Positions 1 to 9,645 of a stretch of DNA of 64,000 bases are shown in pieces (positions within the stretch are counted from its first letter, which is position 1; each line of letters starts with the position of its first letter). The position numbers were made by a program, and so were the translations under genes. Under the pieces are notes generated by a model. That model did not search any database and was not told the DNA's origin. It was given only the letters and a program-made list of their open reading frames with translations. Source of the stretch: Pseudomonas fluorescens (GTDB lineage: Bacteria > Pseudomonadota > Gammaproteobacteria > Pseudomonadales > Pseudomonadaceae); the NCBI GenBank assembly GCA_902825215.1, contig LR782234.1, forward strand, positions 3,286,001 through 3,350,000, read 5' to 3'.

Positions 1-701
1 CCAGCAGCGCCGAACAGCGTGAATTGCACTGGAAGGACGCGGGCTACTGGTTGTGCTGGCCGCTGTTGCTGCTCGCACTGTTCAACGTGCGCAGAGGCTG
101 GAGCGTCAACTGGTTGCCCGGGCTTGTGGTAGCCGTGGGCCTGGGCTGGCCAGCGGCGCCAGCGCAGGCCAACGCACTGACCGACGCCTTTTTCACCCGC
201 GACCAGCAGGGCCGCTGGGCCTTCGAACACGATCACTTGCCGCAGGCGGCGGCGCTGTTCGTCGACCCGTACTGGAAAGGCGTTGCGGCCTACCACGCAG
301 CCGATTATGACCTTGCGTTGGCGACCTTCGCCCGACTGGACACACCGCAGGCTTATTTCTATCTGGGCAATATCTACGTGCGCCGCTTCAAGTTCGATCA
401 GGCCATCGCCGCGTATAGCCAGGCGTTGAAACTGCAGCCGCAGTTCCCCGAAGCCACCGCCAATCTGGCCTTGGCACAAGCGCTGTTGAAAGACACCGAA
501 AGCGCCGAGCAAAACGCGCCGGAAACCAAACCCGACGAGGTGAAGTTCGACAAGGCACCGGGCAAGGGCCAGAGCAAAGCGATCAAGACGGAACAAGCGG
601 CTTCCGATGCGCTGTGGCTGCAGAACCTGACCACCTCGCCGGCGAAGTTCTTGCGGCAGAAGTTCAGGTTGCAGGATCAGCAGGAGGCAGCCAGTCGATG
701 A
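1..701 (+). CDS. VWA/TPR membrane protein, C-terminal part (BatB/BatC type)
   Basis: The reading frame is open from the left edge, so the gene starts outside the window; the TTG at 24 lies inside it and is not the real start. Visible are a hydrophobic segment at the start ([14 protein letters not shown]), a second one, then TPR-type helices (residues about 75-160, with [20 protein letters not shown] and a following repeat), and a charged Glu/Lys-rich tail. In Pseudomonas, proteins with an N-terminal von Willebrand A domain, two membrane segments and C-terminal TPRs precede batD and belong to the Bat (MoxR-associated) locus; the VWA domain itself cannot be seen here. The stop overlaps the batD start (ATGA), so the two are translationally coupled. 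Confidence 0.8.
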   Translation, partial: SSAEQRELHWKDAGYWLCWPLLLLALFNVRRGWSVNWLPGLVVAVGLGWPAAPAQANALTDAFFTRDQQGRWAFEHDHLPQAAALFVDPYWKGVAAYHAADYDLALATFARLDTPQAYFYLGNIYVRRFKFDQAIAAYSQALKLQPQFPEATANLALAQALLKDTESAEQNAPETKPDEVKFDKAPGKGQSKAIKTEQAASDALWLQNLTTSPAKFLRQKFRLQDQQEAASR

Positions 702-2125
702 ATTTTTTCAGACCTGCTGCCGCCATCGCTGACCCAGGGTATTGCAGAGTAGACAAACCTCGCCTCAACACAGCGAGCCCCTGTGGGAGCTGGCTTGCCA
801 GCGATGGGGCCCGATCATTCTTCACAAAAATCAGCTTGCTCATGAGCTGCCTGTTCATCCTCCAGGCCTTCGCCGCCGAGCCCCAGCTCAAAGTCCAGGC
901 CCATCTGCAACCCGCTGAAGGCGCGATGGTCGGTGGTCTGGTCGAGCTGCAACTCGACGTTCTCACCGACACCTGGTTCACCAGCGCCGCCACCCTGCCC
1001 GGTCTCAAGCTCGACGGTGCCTTGGTCACGCCGCCGGACGGTCAGGCGCAACACCTCAATCAGACCTTTGACGGCGTGGCTTACAGCGGCTTGCGCTACC
1101 GCTACCTGATCACCCCGAACGTCGCGCAAACCTTCGAAATTCCGGCGCTGACAGTGCGCGCTACGCCCGGTCAGGCCAATGCAGAACTCAGCGCACAAAG
1201 CCAACCGTTGCAGTTCGACGCAGCGCGACCGCCCGGTTTTGCCGAGGGTGAAACGCCGCTGGTGGCGACGGCGCTGCGCTTTACGCAAACAGTCGTCAAC
1301 TCGGCCACACCGCTGAAAGTCGGCGACAGCGTCAGCCGGCAGTTGACCCTGCAAGCGGACGGCGCATTGGCGATGAGCCTGCCGATTGCTCAATTTGCCA
1401 ATGTCGATGGCCTGAGTCGCTATGTGCAAACCCCGCAAGTCAGCACCCTGGACGACGGTCGCGGCAATATTCTCGGTGGTCAACGCATCGACAGCGTCAG
1501 CTACCGTGTCGATCAGGCCGGTTCATACACATTGCCGGCGATCGAGATGAAATGGTGGGACGCTACGGCGAAACAACTGCGTAGCGCACAAGTCCCGGCG
1601 GTGTCCTTCGAGGCAGTGGCGAACAGCGCTTATCAGCCGGTGTTCTCGATCACTGAAGACCTCAAGCAACTGGGTCGCGATCAACTGCGTTTTTCCATCC
1701 GCTGGTTGCTTTGGCTGACCGTGTTTGTTGCCGTGATCAGTGCCGTTTATCTGCTGCGTCCTGTGTTCATACGGTTCCGGCAACGCTGGCAGGCACGACG
1801 TGAGGCCAAACGCGCGGCATGGCTGCAATCCGCCGAGTTCGCCAGGCAACAAATCGACGCCCAATTGCAAGCGCGCCCGGCGCAATTGAGCGCTCTGTAT
1901 CTGTGGCTGCGGCGCAGCCGACAGGGGCTGAAACTGGTGGCGGCCGGGCCGCGTTTGCAAAAACTGTTACGCGGGCTTTACGGGCGTCAACCGACCACTG
2001 AGCAAACACTTGTTCAACTGCGCCAATCCTTGACTACGCTTCAAAGTCAGGCCGAACAGCAGCAGGTAAAAACGGCCCCGGCGCTGCGTCCGCTCAACCC
2101 CGTTCACGAGAAGGATTTCCCATGA
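698..2125 (+). CDS. batD: BatD-like protein
   Basis: About 475 residues. The ATG at 698 overlaps the previous stop and follows a Shine-Dalgarno sequence (aggagg, around 682). The large extracytoplasmic part has beta-sandwich repeats (about residues 60-325, including [15 protein letters not shown]), then one membrane helix (about 335-355, [18 protein letters not shown]) and a basic cytoplasmic tail, as in BatD proteins. BatD works with BatA/BatB VWA proteins in the cell envelope; its biochemical role is unknown. Oddity: residues about 28-38 are encoded by a REP sequence (779-812), and the hydrophobic stretch [19 protein letters not shown] that should be the signal peptide comes after it, about 42 residues from the start. 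An internal ATG at 841 could give a more normal signal peptide. Confidence 0.85.
   Translation: MNFFRPAAAIADPGYCRVDKPRLNTASPCGSWLASDGARSFFTKISLLMSCLFILQAFAAEPQLKVQAHLQPAEGAMVGGLVELQLDVLTDTWFTSAATLPGLKLDGALVTPPDGQAQHLNQTFDGVAYSGLRYRYLITPNVAQTFEIPALTVRATPGQANAELSAQSQPLQFDAARPPGFAEGETPLVATALRFTQTVVNSATPLKVGDSVSRQLTLQADGALAMSLPIAQFANVDGLSRYVQTPQVSTLDDGRGNILGGQRIDSVSYRVDQAGSYTLPAIEMKWWDATAKQLRSAQVPAVSFEAVANSAYQPVFSITEDLKQLGRDQLRFSIRWLLWLTVFVAVISAVYLLRPVFIRFRQRWQARREAKRAAWLQSAEFARQQIDAQLQARPAQLSALYLWLRRSRQGLKLVAAGPRLQKLLRGLYGRQPTTEQTLVQLRQSLTTLQSQAEQQQVKTAPALRPLNPVHEKDFP
779..812 (+). repeat. REP sequence inside the batD coding region
   Basis: The sequence CTGTGGGAGCTGGCTTGCCA and following GCGATG matches the REP units at 4859, 7588, 23040 and 24194. 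It is read in frame through batD ([11 protein letters not shown]) without a stop. Confidence 0.85.
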
Positions 2126-3144
2126 CGAACCCGATGCTGTACCGCCAACGTTTCGGACTCGCCTTGCTGTTTACTCTGGCCCTGCCGTTGCTCGCCCAGG
2201 CCAGCGAGCCGCTACCGTCGTGGCAGGAAGGCCCGGCAAAAAAAAGCATCATCGAATTTGTCCAGGCCGTGACCGACCAGAGCAGCAAGGACTTCGTCAA
2301 ACCGGCCGACCGGATCGCCGTGTTCGACAACGACGGCACGTTGTGGAGTGAGCAACCCGCCTACTTCGAATTGCTCTTCGCCTTTGACGAGATCAAGCGC
2401 ACTGCGGCGCAGCATCCGGAATGGAAAACCACCCAACCGTTCAAAGCGGTCCTCGAGAGCGATCACAAAGCGCTGGCCGCGACCGGCATGGAAGGCGTGC
2501 TGAAGATCGTCGGCGCCACCCACACCGGCATGACCACCGAAGCCTTCGATGACTACGCGAAAACCTGGCTGAGCCAGGCGCGCCATCCAAAAACCGGCAA
2601 GCCGTACACCGAAATGATCTTCCAGCCGATGCTGGAAATGCTCGATTACCTGCGCAAGCAGGACTTCAAGACCTACATCGTTTCCGGTGGCGATACCGGC
2701 TTCATGCGCGCCTTTGCCGAGAAGGTCTATGGCATCCCGCCCGAGCAAGTGATCGGCACCACGTTCATTACTTCGTTCCAGTACAAGGACGGCAAGGCCT
2801 CGATCCTGCGCACGCCGAAACTGGCGCACAACGACGACGGCCCCGGTAAACCGGAGAGCATCGACGCGGTCATCGGCAAACGCCCGATCCTCGCCTTTGG
2901 CAATTCCGACGGCGACCTGCAGATGCTGCAGTGGACGGCCGCCGGGCCGGGCAAACGATTCATGGGGCTGGTGCATCACACCGACGCCAAACGCGAATGG
3001 GCCTATGACCGCCAATCCAGCATTGGCCGGCTCGACCTGGCTCTCGACGAAGCGAAATCCCGCGGCTGGACCGTGGTCGACATGGCTGCCGAATGGCGGC
3101 GTGTCTACCCGTTCGAACCGCTGGCCACCGAGCAGGTGCAATAA
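2122..3144 (+). CDS. Secreted HAD-superfamily phosphatase-like hydrolase
   Basis: 340 residues. The start ATG overlaps the batD stop (ATGA). An N-terminal signal peptide ends near AQASEP (about residue 29). HAD motif I is FDNDGTLW (about residue 70, nucleophile first Asp, acid second Asp), motif II is YIVSGGD (about 190), and motif III/IV is [11 protein letters not shown] (about 260). This is the layout of periplasmic HAD-family phosphoserine-phosphatase-like enzymes; the substrate cannot be told. It is followed after 73 bases by a secreted sulfatase with its own ribosome-binding site, so both are probably exported hydrolases of one operon with the Bat genes. Confidence 0.85.
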   Translation: MTNPMLYRQRFGLALLFTLALPLLAQASEPLPSWQEGPAKKSIIEFVQAVTDQSSKDFVKPADRIAVFDNDGTLWSEQPAYFELLFAFDEIKRTAAQHPEWKTTQPFKAVLESDHKALAATGMEGVLKIVGATHTGMTTEAFDDYAKTWLSQARHPKTGKPYTEMIFQPMLEMLDYLRKQDFKTYIVSGGDTGFMRAFAEKVYGIPPEQVIGTTFITSFQYKDGKASILRTPKLAHNDDGPGKPESIDAVIGKRPILAFGNSDGDLQMLQWTAAGPGKRFMGLVHHTDAKREWAYDRQSSIGRLDLALDEAKSRGWTVVDMAAEWRRVYPFEPLATEQVQ

Positions 3145-3217
3145 AAGAAAGCGTGCTGCAGGACTGCAATAAACGTTTGTCGCAAAAACAACCACCCCCG
3201 CGAAAGGAGCAAGTCAT

Positions 3218-4792
3218 ATGACTCGCATACGCAAGTGGCTACCGAAGCTCGCCCTGGTGGCGACTTCGGTGATGGCGTTGTCGGCAACCGCCACAGCGGC
3301 TGAAAAACCCAACATTCTGGTGATCTTCGGCGATGACATCGGCCAGACCAACATCAGCGCCTATTCCATGGGCGTGGTCGGTTACAAGACCCCCAACATC
3401 GACCGGATCGCCAAAGAAGGCATGATCTTCACCGACTACTATGCGGAAAACAGCTGTACGGCCGGACGATCCTCGTTCATTACCGGCCAGACGCCGCTGC
3501 GCACCGGCCTGTCGAAAGTCGGCATGCCCGGCGTGCCGGTCGGCTTGCAGGCCCGCGATGTCACCATCGCCCAAGCGCTCAAAGCCCAAGGCTATGCCAC
3601 CGGCCAGTTCGGCAAGAACCACTTGGGCGACAAAGACGAATACCTGCCCACCAATCACGGTTTCGACGAGTTCTTCGGCAACCTGTATCACCTCAACGCC
3701 GAAGAGGAACCGGAGCGCCCGTACTGGCCCAAGGACGACGCGGAGTTCATCAAGGCAGCGTCGCCACGCGGTGTGATCCACAGTTTTGCCGACGGCAAGA
3801 TCGAAGACACCGGCGCGCTGAACAAAAAACGCATGGAGACCATCGACGACGAAACCACCGCAGCCGCGCAGGCGTTCATCGAGAAACAGGCGAAGGCGGA
3901 CAAGCCGTTCTTTGTCTGGATGAACACCACACGCATGCACGCGTTCACCCACGTACGCGAATCCATGCAGGGGCAAAGCGGCATGGTTGGCAACGAATAC
4001 GCCGACGGCATGCTTGAGCATGACGGCGACGTTGGCAAGTTGCTCAAGACCCTTGATGATTTGAAGCTCACCGACAATACAATCGTGGTCTACACCACCG
4101 ACAACGGCCCTAACCAGTGGTCGTGGCCGGATGCGGCAACGACGCCGTTCCGCAACGAGAAAAACTCCAACTGGGAAGGCGCCTACCGGGTTCCGGCGAT
4201 GATTCGCTGGCCGGGTAAAGTCAAAGCGGGCGAAGTCTCCACGCAGATGTTTTCCGGTCTCGACTGGTTCCCGACACTGCTGGCAGCCGTGGGCGACACC
4301 GACATCAAGGACCGCTTGCTCAAGGGGGCCGACGTGGGGGGCAAGAACTTCAAGGTGCATCTGGACGGCTACAACCAGTTGGACTATCTGACTGGCAAAA
4401 CCGACAAGAGCGCGCGTAAGGAGTTTTACTATTTCAACGATGACGGCGCGCTGGTCAGCATGCGCTTTAACGATTGGAAGCTGGTGTTCTGTGAGCAGCG
4501 CGCCCCAGGTGGCCTGCAAGTCTGGAGCGAGCCGTTCACCTGCCTGCGGGTGCCGAAAATGTTCAACCTGCGCATGGACCCGTACGAACGCGCCGATGTC
4601 GTGTCTGACCAGTACTATGATTGGCTGACGAAAAACGACTATCTGATTTTCGACGGTACCCGCCGCGCTGCGAAGTTCCTGCAGACCTTCGTCGACTATC
4701 CACCGAGCCAACGTCCGGCGAGCTTCAGCATCGACCAGATCCGCGAAGACGTGGACCGGCGTATCGAGGAGAAAATGAAAAAAGCTCAGTAA
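3218..4792 (+). CDS. Secreted sulfatase (arylsulfatase family)
   Basis: 524 residues with a strong ribosome-binding site (aaaggagc) before the ATG. Signal peptide to about residue 27 (SATATAAE). Metal-binding start motif PNILVIFGDDIG, and the modification motif SCTAGRSSF (about residue 79), in which Cys of C-x-A-x-R would be turned into formylglycine; this fits the Cys-type sulfatases. A later Asp-Asn pair (YTTDNGPNQ, about 292) supplies metal ligands. It should hydrolyse a sulfate ester in the periplasm. No formylglycine-generating enzyme gene is in the window, so maturation must rely on one elsewhere. A terminator follows. Confidence 0.9.
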   Translation: MTRIRKWLPKLALVATSVMALSATATAAEKPNILVIFGDDIGQTNISAYSMGVVGYKTPNIDRIAKEGMIFTDYYAENSCTAGRSSFITGQTPLRTGLSKVGMPGVPVGLQARDVTIAQALKAQGYATGQFGKNHLGDKDEYLPTNHGFDEFFGNLYHLNAEEEPERPYWPKDDAEFIKAASPRGVIHSFADGKIEDTGALNKKRMETIDDETTAAAQAFIEKQAKADKPFFVWMNTTRMHAFTHVRESMQGQSGMVGNEYADGMLEHDGDVGKLLKTLDDLKLTDNTIVVYTTDNGPNQWSWPDAATTPFRNEKNSNWEGAYRVPAMIRWPGKVKAGEVSTQMFSGLDWFPTLLAAVGDTDIKDRLLKGADVGGKNFKVHLDGYNQLDYLTGKTDKSARKEFYYFNDDGALVSMRFNDWKLVFCEQRAPGGLQVWSEPFTCLRVPKMFNLRMDPYERADVVSDQYYDWLTKNDYLIFDGTRRAAKFLQTFVDYPPSQRPASFSIDQIREDVDRRIEEKMKKAQ

Positions 4793-4804
4793 ACCCGCTG
4801 TATC

Positions 4805-4837
4805 GCCGCCCGCCCGCATCGGTGGGCGGCCCTTTTT
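4805..4837 (+). terminator. Rho-independent terminator after the sulfatase gene
   Basis: A 7-bp stem GCCGCCC (4805-4811) pairs with GGGCGGC (4824-4830) and is followed by CC and five T (4833-4837), twelve bases after the sulfatase stop. Confidence 0.9.
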
Positions 4838-4858
4838 GACGTCAAACCGTGTCGCCTC

Positions 4859-4951
4859 CATCGCGGGCAAGCCCGCTCCCACAGGTATCTCTGTGGTTCA
4901 CAAAACCGGTCATCACCGGAGTTCCTTGTGGGAGCGGGCTTGCCCGCGATG
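4859..4951. repeat. Inverted pair of REP sequences
   Basis: CATCGCGGGCAAGCCCGCTC at 4859 and its inverse GAGCGGGCTTGCCCGCGATG ending at 4951 face each other across about 40 bases, a typical paired REP (REPIN) arrangement. The open frame of the next gene runs back through it, which would give a false early start. Confidence 0.9.
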
Positions 4952-4998
4952 AGGCCGGCATTGTCATGATGATTTTCGAATCGAACCAAGGCCTCGCA

Positions 4999-7503
4999 AT
5001 GTCCACACGTATCGCCAGCAAGCCCTCGGCCCTATCCGCCTCGCCCAGCGCCTCTGTGACCTTGCTCATCCCTGCTCTTTTGCTATGCATCTCCGGCGCC
5101 GCCGCACTGGTCTATCAGGTGCTGTGGATCAAGCAATTGTCGCTGGTGGTCGGGGTCGAGGTGTATGCGATCACCACCGGTATCAGCGCTTTTTTCGCCG
5201 GGCTGGCCATCGGCGGCTGGCTGTTCGGACGCTGGGCCGACCGTGTGGCGCAACCGCTGTTGCTGTATGCCGGGCTGGAAGTGCTGGTGGCGATCCTGGC
5301 AGTGGGCACGACTGTCGCCATGAGTGTTGCAGCGAGTGCGTTTGCCTGGCTGCAAACGCATGTCGGGCTGTTCGCCTGGCTGCTGCCGTTCACCCTGGTC
5401 GGCATTCCGGCCGTGTTGATGGGCGGCACCCTGCCGGTGCTGGTGCGCGCACTGGCCAACGATCCGGGCAAGGCTGGCGGCCAACTGTATGCGGCGAACA
5501 CTCTGGGCGCGATTGTCGGTACCTTGCTCGCCGCGTTTGTGCTGATCGCCAGCCTCGGCGTGCGCGGCAGTGCCTTTTTTGCGGCGATGCTCAACCTGCT
5601 CGCAGCAGCCGGCGCGTTGTGGTTCGCCCGTCAGCATCCAGCCGCTGCGACAACTCCCATCAAACATCACGCTGAAAAAGCCCCGGATCGCACCGCGCTG
5701 TGGCTGTACGCCGTCGCCGGTGGCGTGGCGCTTGGTTATGAAGTGGTGTGGTCGCAATCGATCGTGCAGTTCATGAGCACCCGTACCTATGCTTTCGCCG
5801 TGGTGCTGGCGACCTATCTGGCCGGCTTGTTCATCGGCAGCGCCCTGCTCGCCCGCCGCGTCGAGCGCATCCGCGATCCGTGGGGCGTGTTCGGTCTGCT
5901 GATTGCTGGCGCCGGCTTGATCGCACTACTGGAAATCGCCCTGCTCGGACGCTGGCTGGTGCTTGCACAAAGTCATGCGGAAACCTGGCTGCTGAGCCTG
6001 AGTGCCAGTGAGCTGGCCGGTATGAGTGCGCGCTTTGCGGTGGCGGCGCTGAGCATCGTGTTTGTGCCCACCCTGTTGCTGGGCGCAGCGTTTCCACTGG
6101 CGTTGCGTTTGAGCGTCGGCCAGCAACGCGTCGGCCGGGATGTCGGCGCGGTGGTCGCGTTCAACACAGTGGGCGGGATCGTCGGGGTGATGCTGTGTGG
6201 CTTTGTGCTGATCCCCTTGCTCGGGTTGGTGCGCACCCTTGGACTGCTAGCGGTTATCGCTGCGGGCATCGGTTACTTTGCCGTACGCAAAGGTCACCAC
6301 GTCAAAAAAGGACGGCGTCAGGCGGTGGTGGCGCTGGGACTGGTCTCGGTAGCCGTGGCGCTGCTGACACCGGTCGACAAAATCGCCGGTCTGCTGCCCG
6401 GTGCGCGTAACGGCACCCTGGCGTTCTACGAAGAAGGCCGCGGCGGCACCGTGGCGGTCGTCGCTCAGGGCCGCGGCGCGAATACCTTTCATCGTTTGTA
6501 CATTCAAGGCGTATCCAACACCGGCGATGCCATGCCGTCGCTGCGCTACATGCGCATTCAGGCGTTGCTGCCGCTACTGATCCACAACGGCGAACCGCGC
6601 TCGACCCTGGTGATCGGTTTCGGCACCGGCATTACCGCTGGCGCCCTGCTGCGCTATCCCGGACTGCAGCAGCGTGTGGTTGCCGAACTGCTGCCGTCAG
6701 TGGTCAAAGCCGCGCCACTGTTCAAAGGCAATTTCAACGCCGCCAGCGATCCGGGGGTAGATGTGCGCCTGCGCGATGGTCGCCAGGAACTGCTGCGCAG
6801 CGCGCAGACCTACGACCTGATCACCCTCGAACCGCCACCACCGTCGGCAGCCGGCGTGGTCAATCTGTATTCGCGCGACTTCTACCAATTGGCCGCCAGC
6901 CGTCTGCAAAACCAGGGCATCGTCGCGCAATGGCTGCCCCTGCCGACACAGAACATCGAAGACTCGCGCTCGCTGGTGCGCAGCTTCCTCGACGTCTTCC
7001 CCTACGCCTCGCTATGGACCAGCGAATTCCATGAGATGTTGCTGGTCGGCTCGCTGCAACCCATGACCCTGGACGCGACGAAAATCACCGAACGTTTCCA
7101 GCAGGACAGCGTGCGCAGCACCCTGCAGGATGTTGGCATCGGCTCAGCCGCCGCGCTGCTGGCGACCTGGGTCACCGATCGCGCCGGCCTGGAACGCTTT
7201 GCCGCCGACGCCCCGGCCGTGACGGACGATCAACCACGCATCGAATACGCGCCCTGGGTGCGCAGTCAGGAGATTACCCGGGTGCTCCCGGCGTTGCTCG
7301 ATCTGTACCAGCCGCCGCCACTGGTGAATGCCGACGCCGGATTCACTGAACGCATGCAAACGCACCGCCAGCGCCTGATGCAATTTTATCGGGCGAGCCT
7401 GCATGCCTATGACGGCGATCGGGATGCGTGGGCGTGGGACATTCGCGAGGTGATGCAAGGGGATGGTGGGAATCCTTATTTTCGCTGGTTTGTCGGGCAG
7501 TGA
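4999..7503 (+). CDS. Polytopic membrane protein with spermidine-synthase-like domain
   Basis: 834 residues from the ATG at 4999 (preceded by aagg); the frame is open further upstream but that part is REP sequence. Residues about 20-490 form many hydrophobic segments in two halves, starting with LLCISGAAALVYQVLWIKQL, a sequence typical of the MFS/spermidine-synthase fusion family. The C-terminal part (about 510-760) has a SAM-type Rossmann region (TLVIGFGTGITAGALL) and ITLEPPPPSAAGVVNLYSRD, like the spermine/spermidine synthase fold. No polyamine-related genes are nearby, and enzymatic activity is unproven for this family; the role is unknown. It lies downstream of the sulfatase terminator and so is probably a separate unit. 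Confidence 0.8.
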   Translation: MSTRIASKPSALSASPSASVTLLIPALLLCISGAAALVYQVLWIKQLSLVVGVEVYAITTGISAFFAGLAIGGWLFGRWADRVAQPLLLYAGLEVLVAILAVGTTVAMSVAASAFAWLQTHVGLFAWLLPFTLVGIPAVLMGGTLPVLVRALANDPGKAGGQLYAANTLGAIVGTLLAAFVLIASLGVRGSAFFAAMLNLLAAAGALWFARQHPAAATTPIKHHAEKAPDRTALWLYAVAGGVALGYEVVWSQSIVQFMSTRTYAFAVVLATYLAGLFIGSALLARRVERIRDPWGVFGLLIAGAGLIALLEIALLGRWLVLAQSHAETWLLSLSASELAGMSARFAVAALSIVFVPTLLLGAAFPLALRLSVGQQRVGRDVGAVVAFNTVGGIVGVMLCGFVLIPLLGLVRTLGLLAVIAAGIGYFAVRKGHHVKKGRRQAVVALGLVSVAVALLTPVDKIAGLLPGARNGTLAFYEEGRGGTVAVVAQGRGANTFHRLYIQGVSNTGDAMPSLRYMRIQALLPLLIHNGEPRSTLVIGFGTGITAGALLRYPGLQQRVVAELLPSVVKAAPLFKGNFNAASDPGVDVRLRDGRQELLRSAQTYDLITLEPPPPSAAGVVNLYSRDFYQLAASRLQNQGIVAQWLPLPTQNIEDSRSLVRSFLDVFPYASLWTSEFHEMLLVGSLQPMTLDATKITERFQQDSVRSTLQDVGIGSAAALLATWVTDRAGLERFAADAPAVTDDQPRIEYAPWVRSQEITRVLPALLDLYQPPPLVNADAGFTERMQTHRQRLMQFYRASLHAYDGDRDAWAWDIREVMQGDGGNPYFRWFVGQ

Positions 7504-7587
7504 TGCGGCGCCTGTAGAATCGCAATCGCCAGCAGGCTGGCCCACGGGTGCAACAAGTACATCAGTGAGAGGATGGTCGGCTGAATG

Positions 7588-7620
7588 GCCGTCATCGCTG
7601 GCAAGCCAGCTCCCACAGGG
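7588..7620 (-). repeat. Single REP sequence
   Basis: CATCGCTGGCAAGCCAGCTC followed by CCACAGGG, matching REP units at 23040 and 24260. It lies in the 225 bases between the spermidine-synthase-like gene and the insertion sequence, where no gene is seen. Confidence 0.85.
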
Positions 7621-7728
7621 ACCGAGTGCAACCACCCAGGCCGAGTGTCAGCTCGCCTGCTTTGGATCTTGATCACCGGCGAGGTTGAACTCAGAAAAAT
7701 CAAAAGCCCCTCACCCTAGCCCTCTCCC

Positions 7729-9013
7729 TGTATGTACCGGACACATGGTGGACAGGTGTTCGGAGACATGGTGGACACTTTTTAATAGGCACATTGCTCA
7801 TCATCAAGGAGATGACCTGTGTCCTGGCAAGAGGCATCCACCATGCAACTTCGTACAGAGTTTGTGCATTTGGCTCGGCAAGAAGGAGCGAATGTTCGGC
7901 AGCTTTGCCGTCGATTCAATATCAGCCCAAGTACTGCCTACAAATGGCTCAACAGGTTTGAAATATCAGGTGTAGAGGGGTTGCACGATCAGTCCCGTCG
8001 ACCGAAAACATCACCGAAACGTTGTGCTGATGAGGTTGAGCAGCAGATTCTGACCATGAGTCAGCAATACGACGCCTGGGGTGCCCGCAAGCTCAAGCGC
8101 GTGCTGGAAGATGAAGGCGCTGTGATGCCCTCTGTCAGCACTGTGCATGCGGTTTTGCAGCGTCATTCGCGTGTTGATCCAAAGGCTACCGAGATCAAAC
8201 CATTTATCCGCTTTGAGCACGAAGCGCCTAACGATCTATGGCAGATCGACTTCAAGGGACATTTCAGTCTGAGCCACGGACGCTGCCATCCATTCACAAT
8301 ACTGGACGACCACTCACGCTTTTCGCTGTGCATTGCCGCATGTGCCAATGAGCAGCGCCAAACTGTACAAGACCATCTAATCCGGACGTTTCGACGCTAC
8401 GGTCTGCCGTTGCGCATGACGATGGACAACGGCTCGCCATGGGGCGATCAGACTGGCGTTTATACTGCGCTGGAAGTCTGGCTGATGAGCCAAGGCATTA
8501 AGGTCGGTCACTCCCGGCCTTATCATCCGCAGACTCAGGGAAAACTGGAGCGCTTCCACCGCAGCCTGAAAAATGAAGTCCTGCAAGGCCGGTTTTTCAC
8601 CGATCTCGACGACGCACAACGGGCGTTTGATACCTGGCGCGACATCTACAACCAGAAACGCCCTCATCAGGCGCTGGGCATGGCGGTGCCGGCGGCTCGT
8701 TACAGTGGCAGCCCACGGGAATATCAGGAGCGACCGGCGGAACCGGAGTACAACGACGCAGATGTGGTCAGGAAGGTACAGGTGGGAGGCGAAATCTTCT
8801 GGAGGAATCGGGAATACAAGATCGGAAAGGCTTTTTATGGCAGGTGCATAGCGATCAGGGAGACGACGGAGGACGGCATCCACGATGTCTACTGGAGTGG
8901 ACATCGTATCGCCCGAATCGACTTGAACTTGCAGATCGTGACGGCAGGTAAGAAGATCTAAAACCGTCCACTATGTCTCCGAACATGTGTCCACCATGTC
9001 TCCGGTACATACA
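7729..9013 (+). mobile_element. Complete IS481-family insertion sequence
   Basis: 1285 bp with imperfect terminal inverted repeats of about 48 bp: the left end begins TGTATGTACCGGACACATGG and the right end, read inward, begins TGTATGTACCGGAGACATGG. Both ends show TGT...ACA as in IS481. The element is flanked by a 5-bp direct repeat CTCCC (7724-7728 and 9014-9018), the likely target duplication. It carries one intact transposase gene. The target is a palindromic interspersed repeat; uninterrupted copies are at 12914 and 22431. Confidence 0.95.
7819..8961 (+). CDS. IS481-family transposase (DDE integrase core)
   Basis: 380 residues from a GTG seven bases after AAGGAG. N-terminal helix-turn-helix (about residues 15-55, NVRQLCRRFNISPSTAYKWL), then an rve integrase core with the first Asp in LWQIDFKGHF (about 139), the second in MTMDNGSPW (about 200) and the Glu in QGKLERFHR (about 240), in the right order for a DDE transposase. 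Length is usual for IS481. It appears intact, so the element may still be active. Confidence 0.95.
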   Translation: MSWQEASTMQLRTEFVHLARQEGANVRQLCRRFNISPSTAYKWLNRFEISGVEGLHDQSRRPKTSPKRCADEVEQQILTMSQQYDAWGARKLKRVLEDEGAVMPSVSTVHAVLQRHSRVDPKATEIKPFIRFEHEAPNDLWQIDFKGHFSLSHGRCHPFTILDDHSRFSLCIAACANEQRQTVQDHLIRTFRRYGLPLRMTMDNGSPWGDQTGVYTALEVWLMSQGIKVGHSRPYHPQTQGKLERFHRSLKNEVLQGRFFTDLDDAQRAFDTWRDIYNQKRPHQALGMAVPAARYSGSPREYQERPAEPEYNDADVVRKVQVGGEIFWRNREYKIGKAFYGRCIAIRETTEDGIHDVYWSGHRIARIDLNLQIVTAGKKI

Positions 9014-9530
9014 CTCCCAAAGGGAGAGGGGACTGACCGCGGTGGATGCGAAAGCTACGCTGACCTGCGATACCGAGTCGAACGCAAATTTCAAATCCAA
9101 CCAAAATCGGCTCCCTCTCCCTCCGGGAGAGGGCTGGGCGGGCGGCGTTCCGATGAGGGCCGAATCCACCACAAATCCAAAGCCGAACAACCGCTTCTAA
9201 CCACTCAACAATGAGCGTTAGCTCGCGTGCTCTTGATCTTGATCTTGCCTAACCAGCGACATCGGAAGGCTGAGTGGAGGGATTGATCCGGGGGTGGGAG
9301 CGCAGCGACCGTCTGGCGCAGCCAGACACAGCGGAAGGAGGTGCAGCGCATCAAACCGTAGCCGCTGCGCCCGGATCAGTCCCGGAGCGAAGGGACCCGA
9401 GCTTGCGAGGGCCGTACGTAGGAGCCAGCGTTTTTTTGCTTACTTTTTTTAGGCGTTTGTAAAAAAAGTGAGTCGCCGTCAGGCGAAACCATAAGCAGCC
9501 GTTACCGCAGCAACGGATATGTACCCAAAA
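9014..9530 (+). repeat. Large structured repeat, copy A (right part after the IS)
   Basis: From the CTCCC at the IS edge to GGATATGTACCCAAAAAAAC this follows, with substitutions, the sequence at 22450-22950. It holds two palindromes of the CCCTCTCCC type (9014-9030, 9109-9136) and then a structured 280-bp part: stem GTCTGGC/GCCAGAC (9311-9327), stem CTTACTTTTTTT/AAAAAAAGTGAG (9439-9472) and stem TCGCC/GGCGA (9473-9486). Small open frames on both strands are not convincing genes. The stem sequences differ from copy B, but pairing is kept. Confidence 0.85.
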
Positions 9531-9550
9531 AAACTCATCGATCAATCGGA

Positions 9551-9626
9551 CGCCATCGCCGGCAGGCTGGCTCCCACACTCAAATCCTCAGTGTTCACAA
9601 AACGGGAACCAGCCTGCCGGCAATAA
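9551..9626. repeat. Inverted REP pair
   Basis: GCCATCGCCGGCAGGCTGGC at 9552 and its partial inverse CCAGCCTGCCGGCAATAAC ending at 9626 form a REP pair just after the end of the DUF3313 lipoprotein gene. Confidence 0.8.
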
Positions 9627-9645
9627 CACCTCAAACCTCAGAGCA

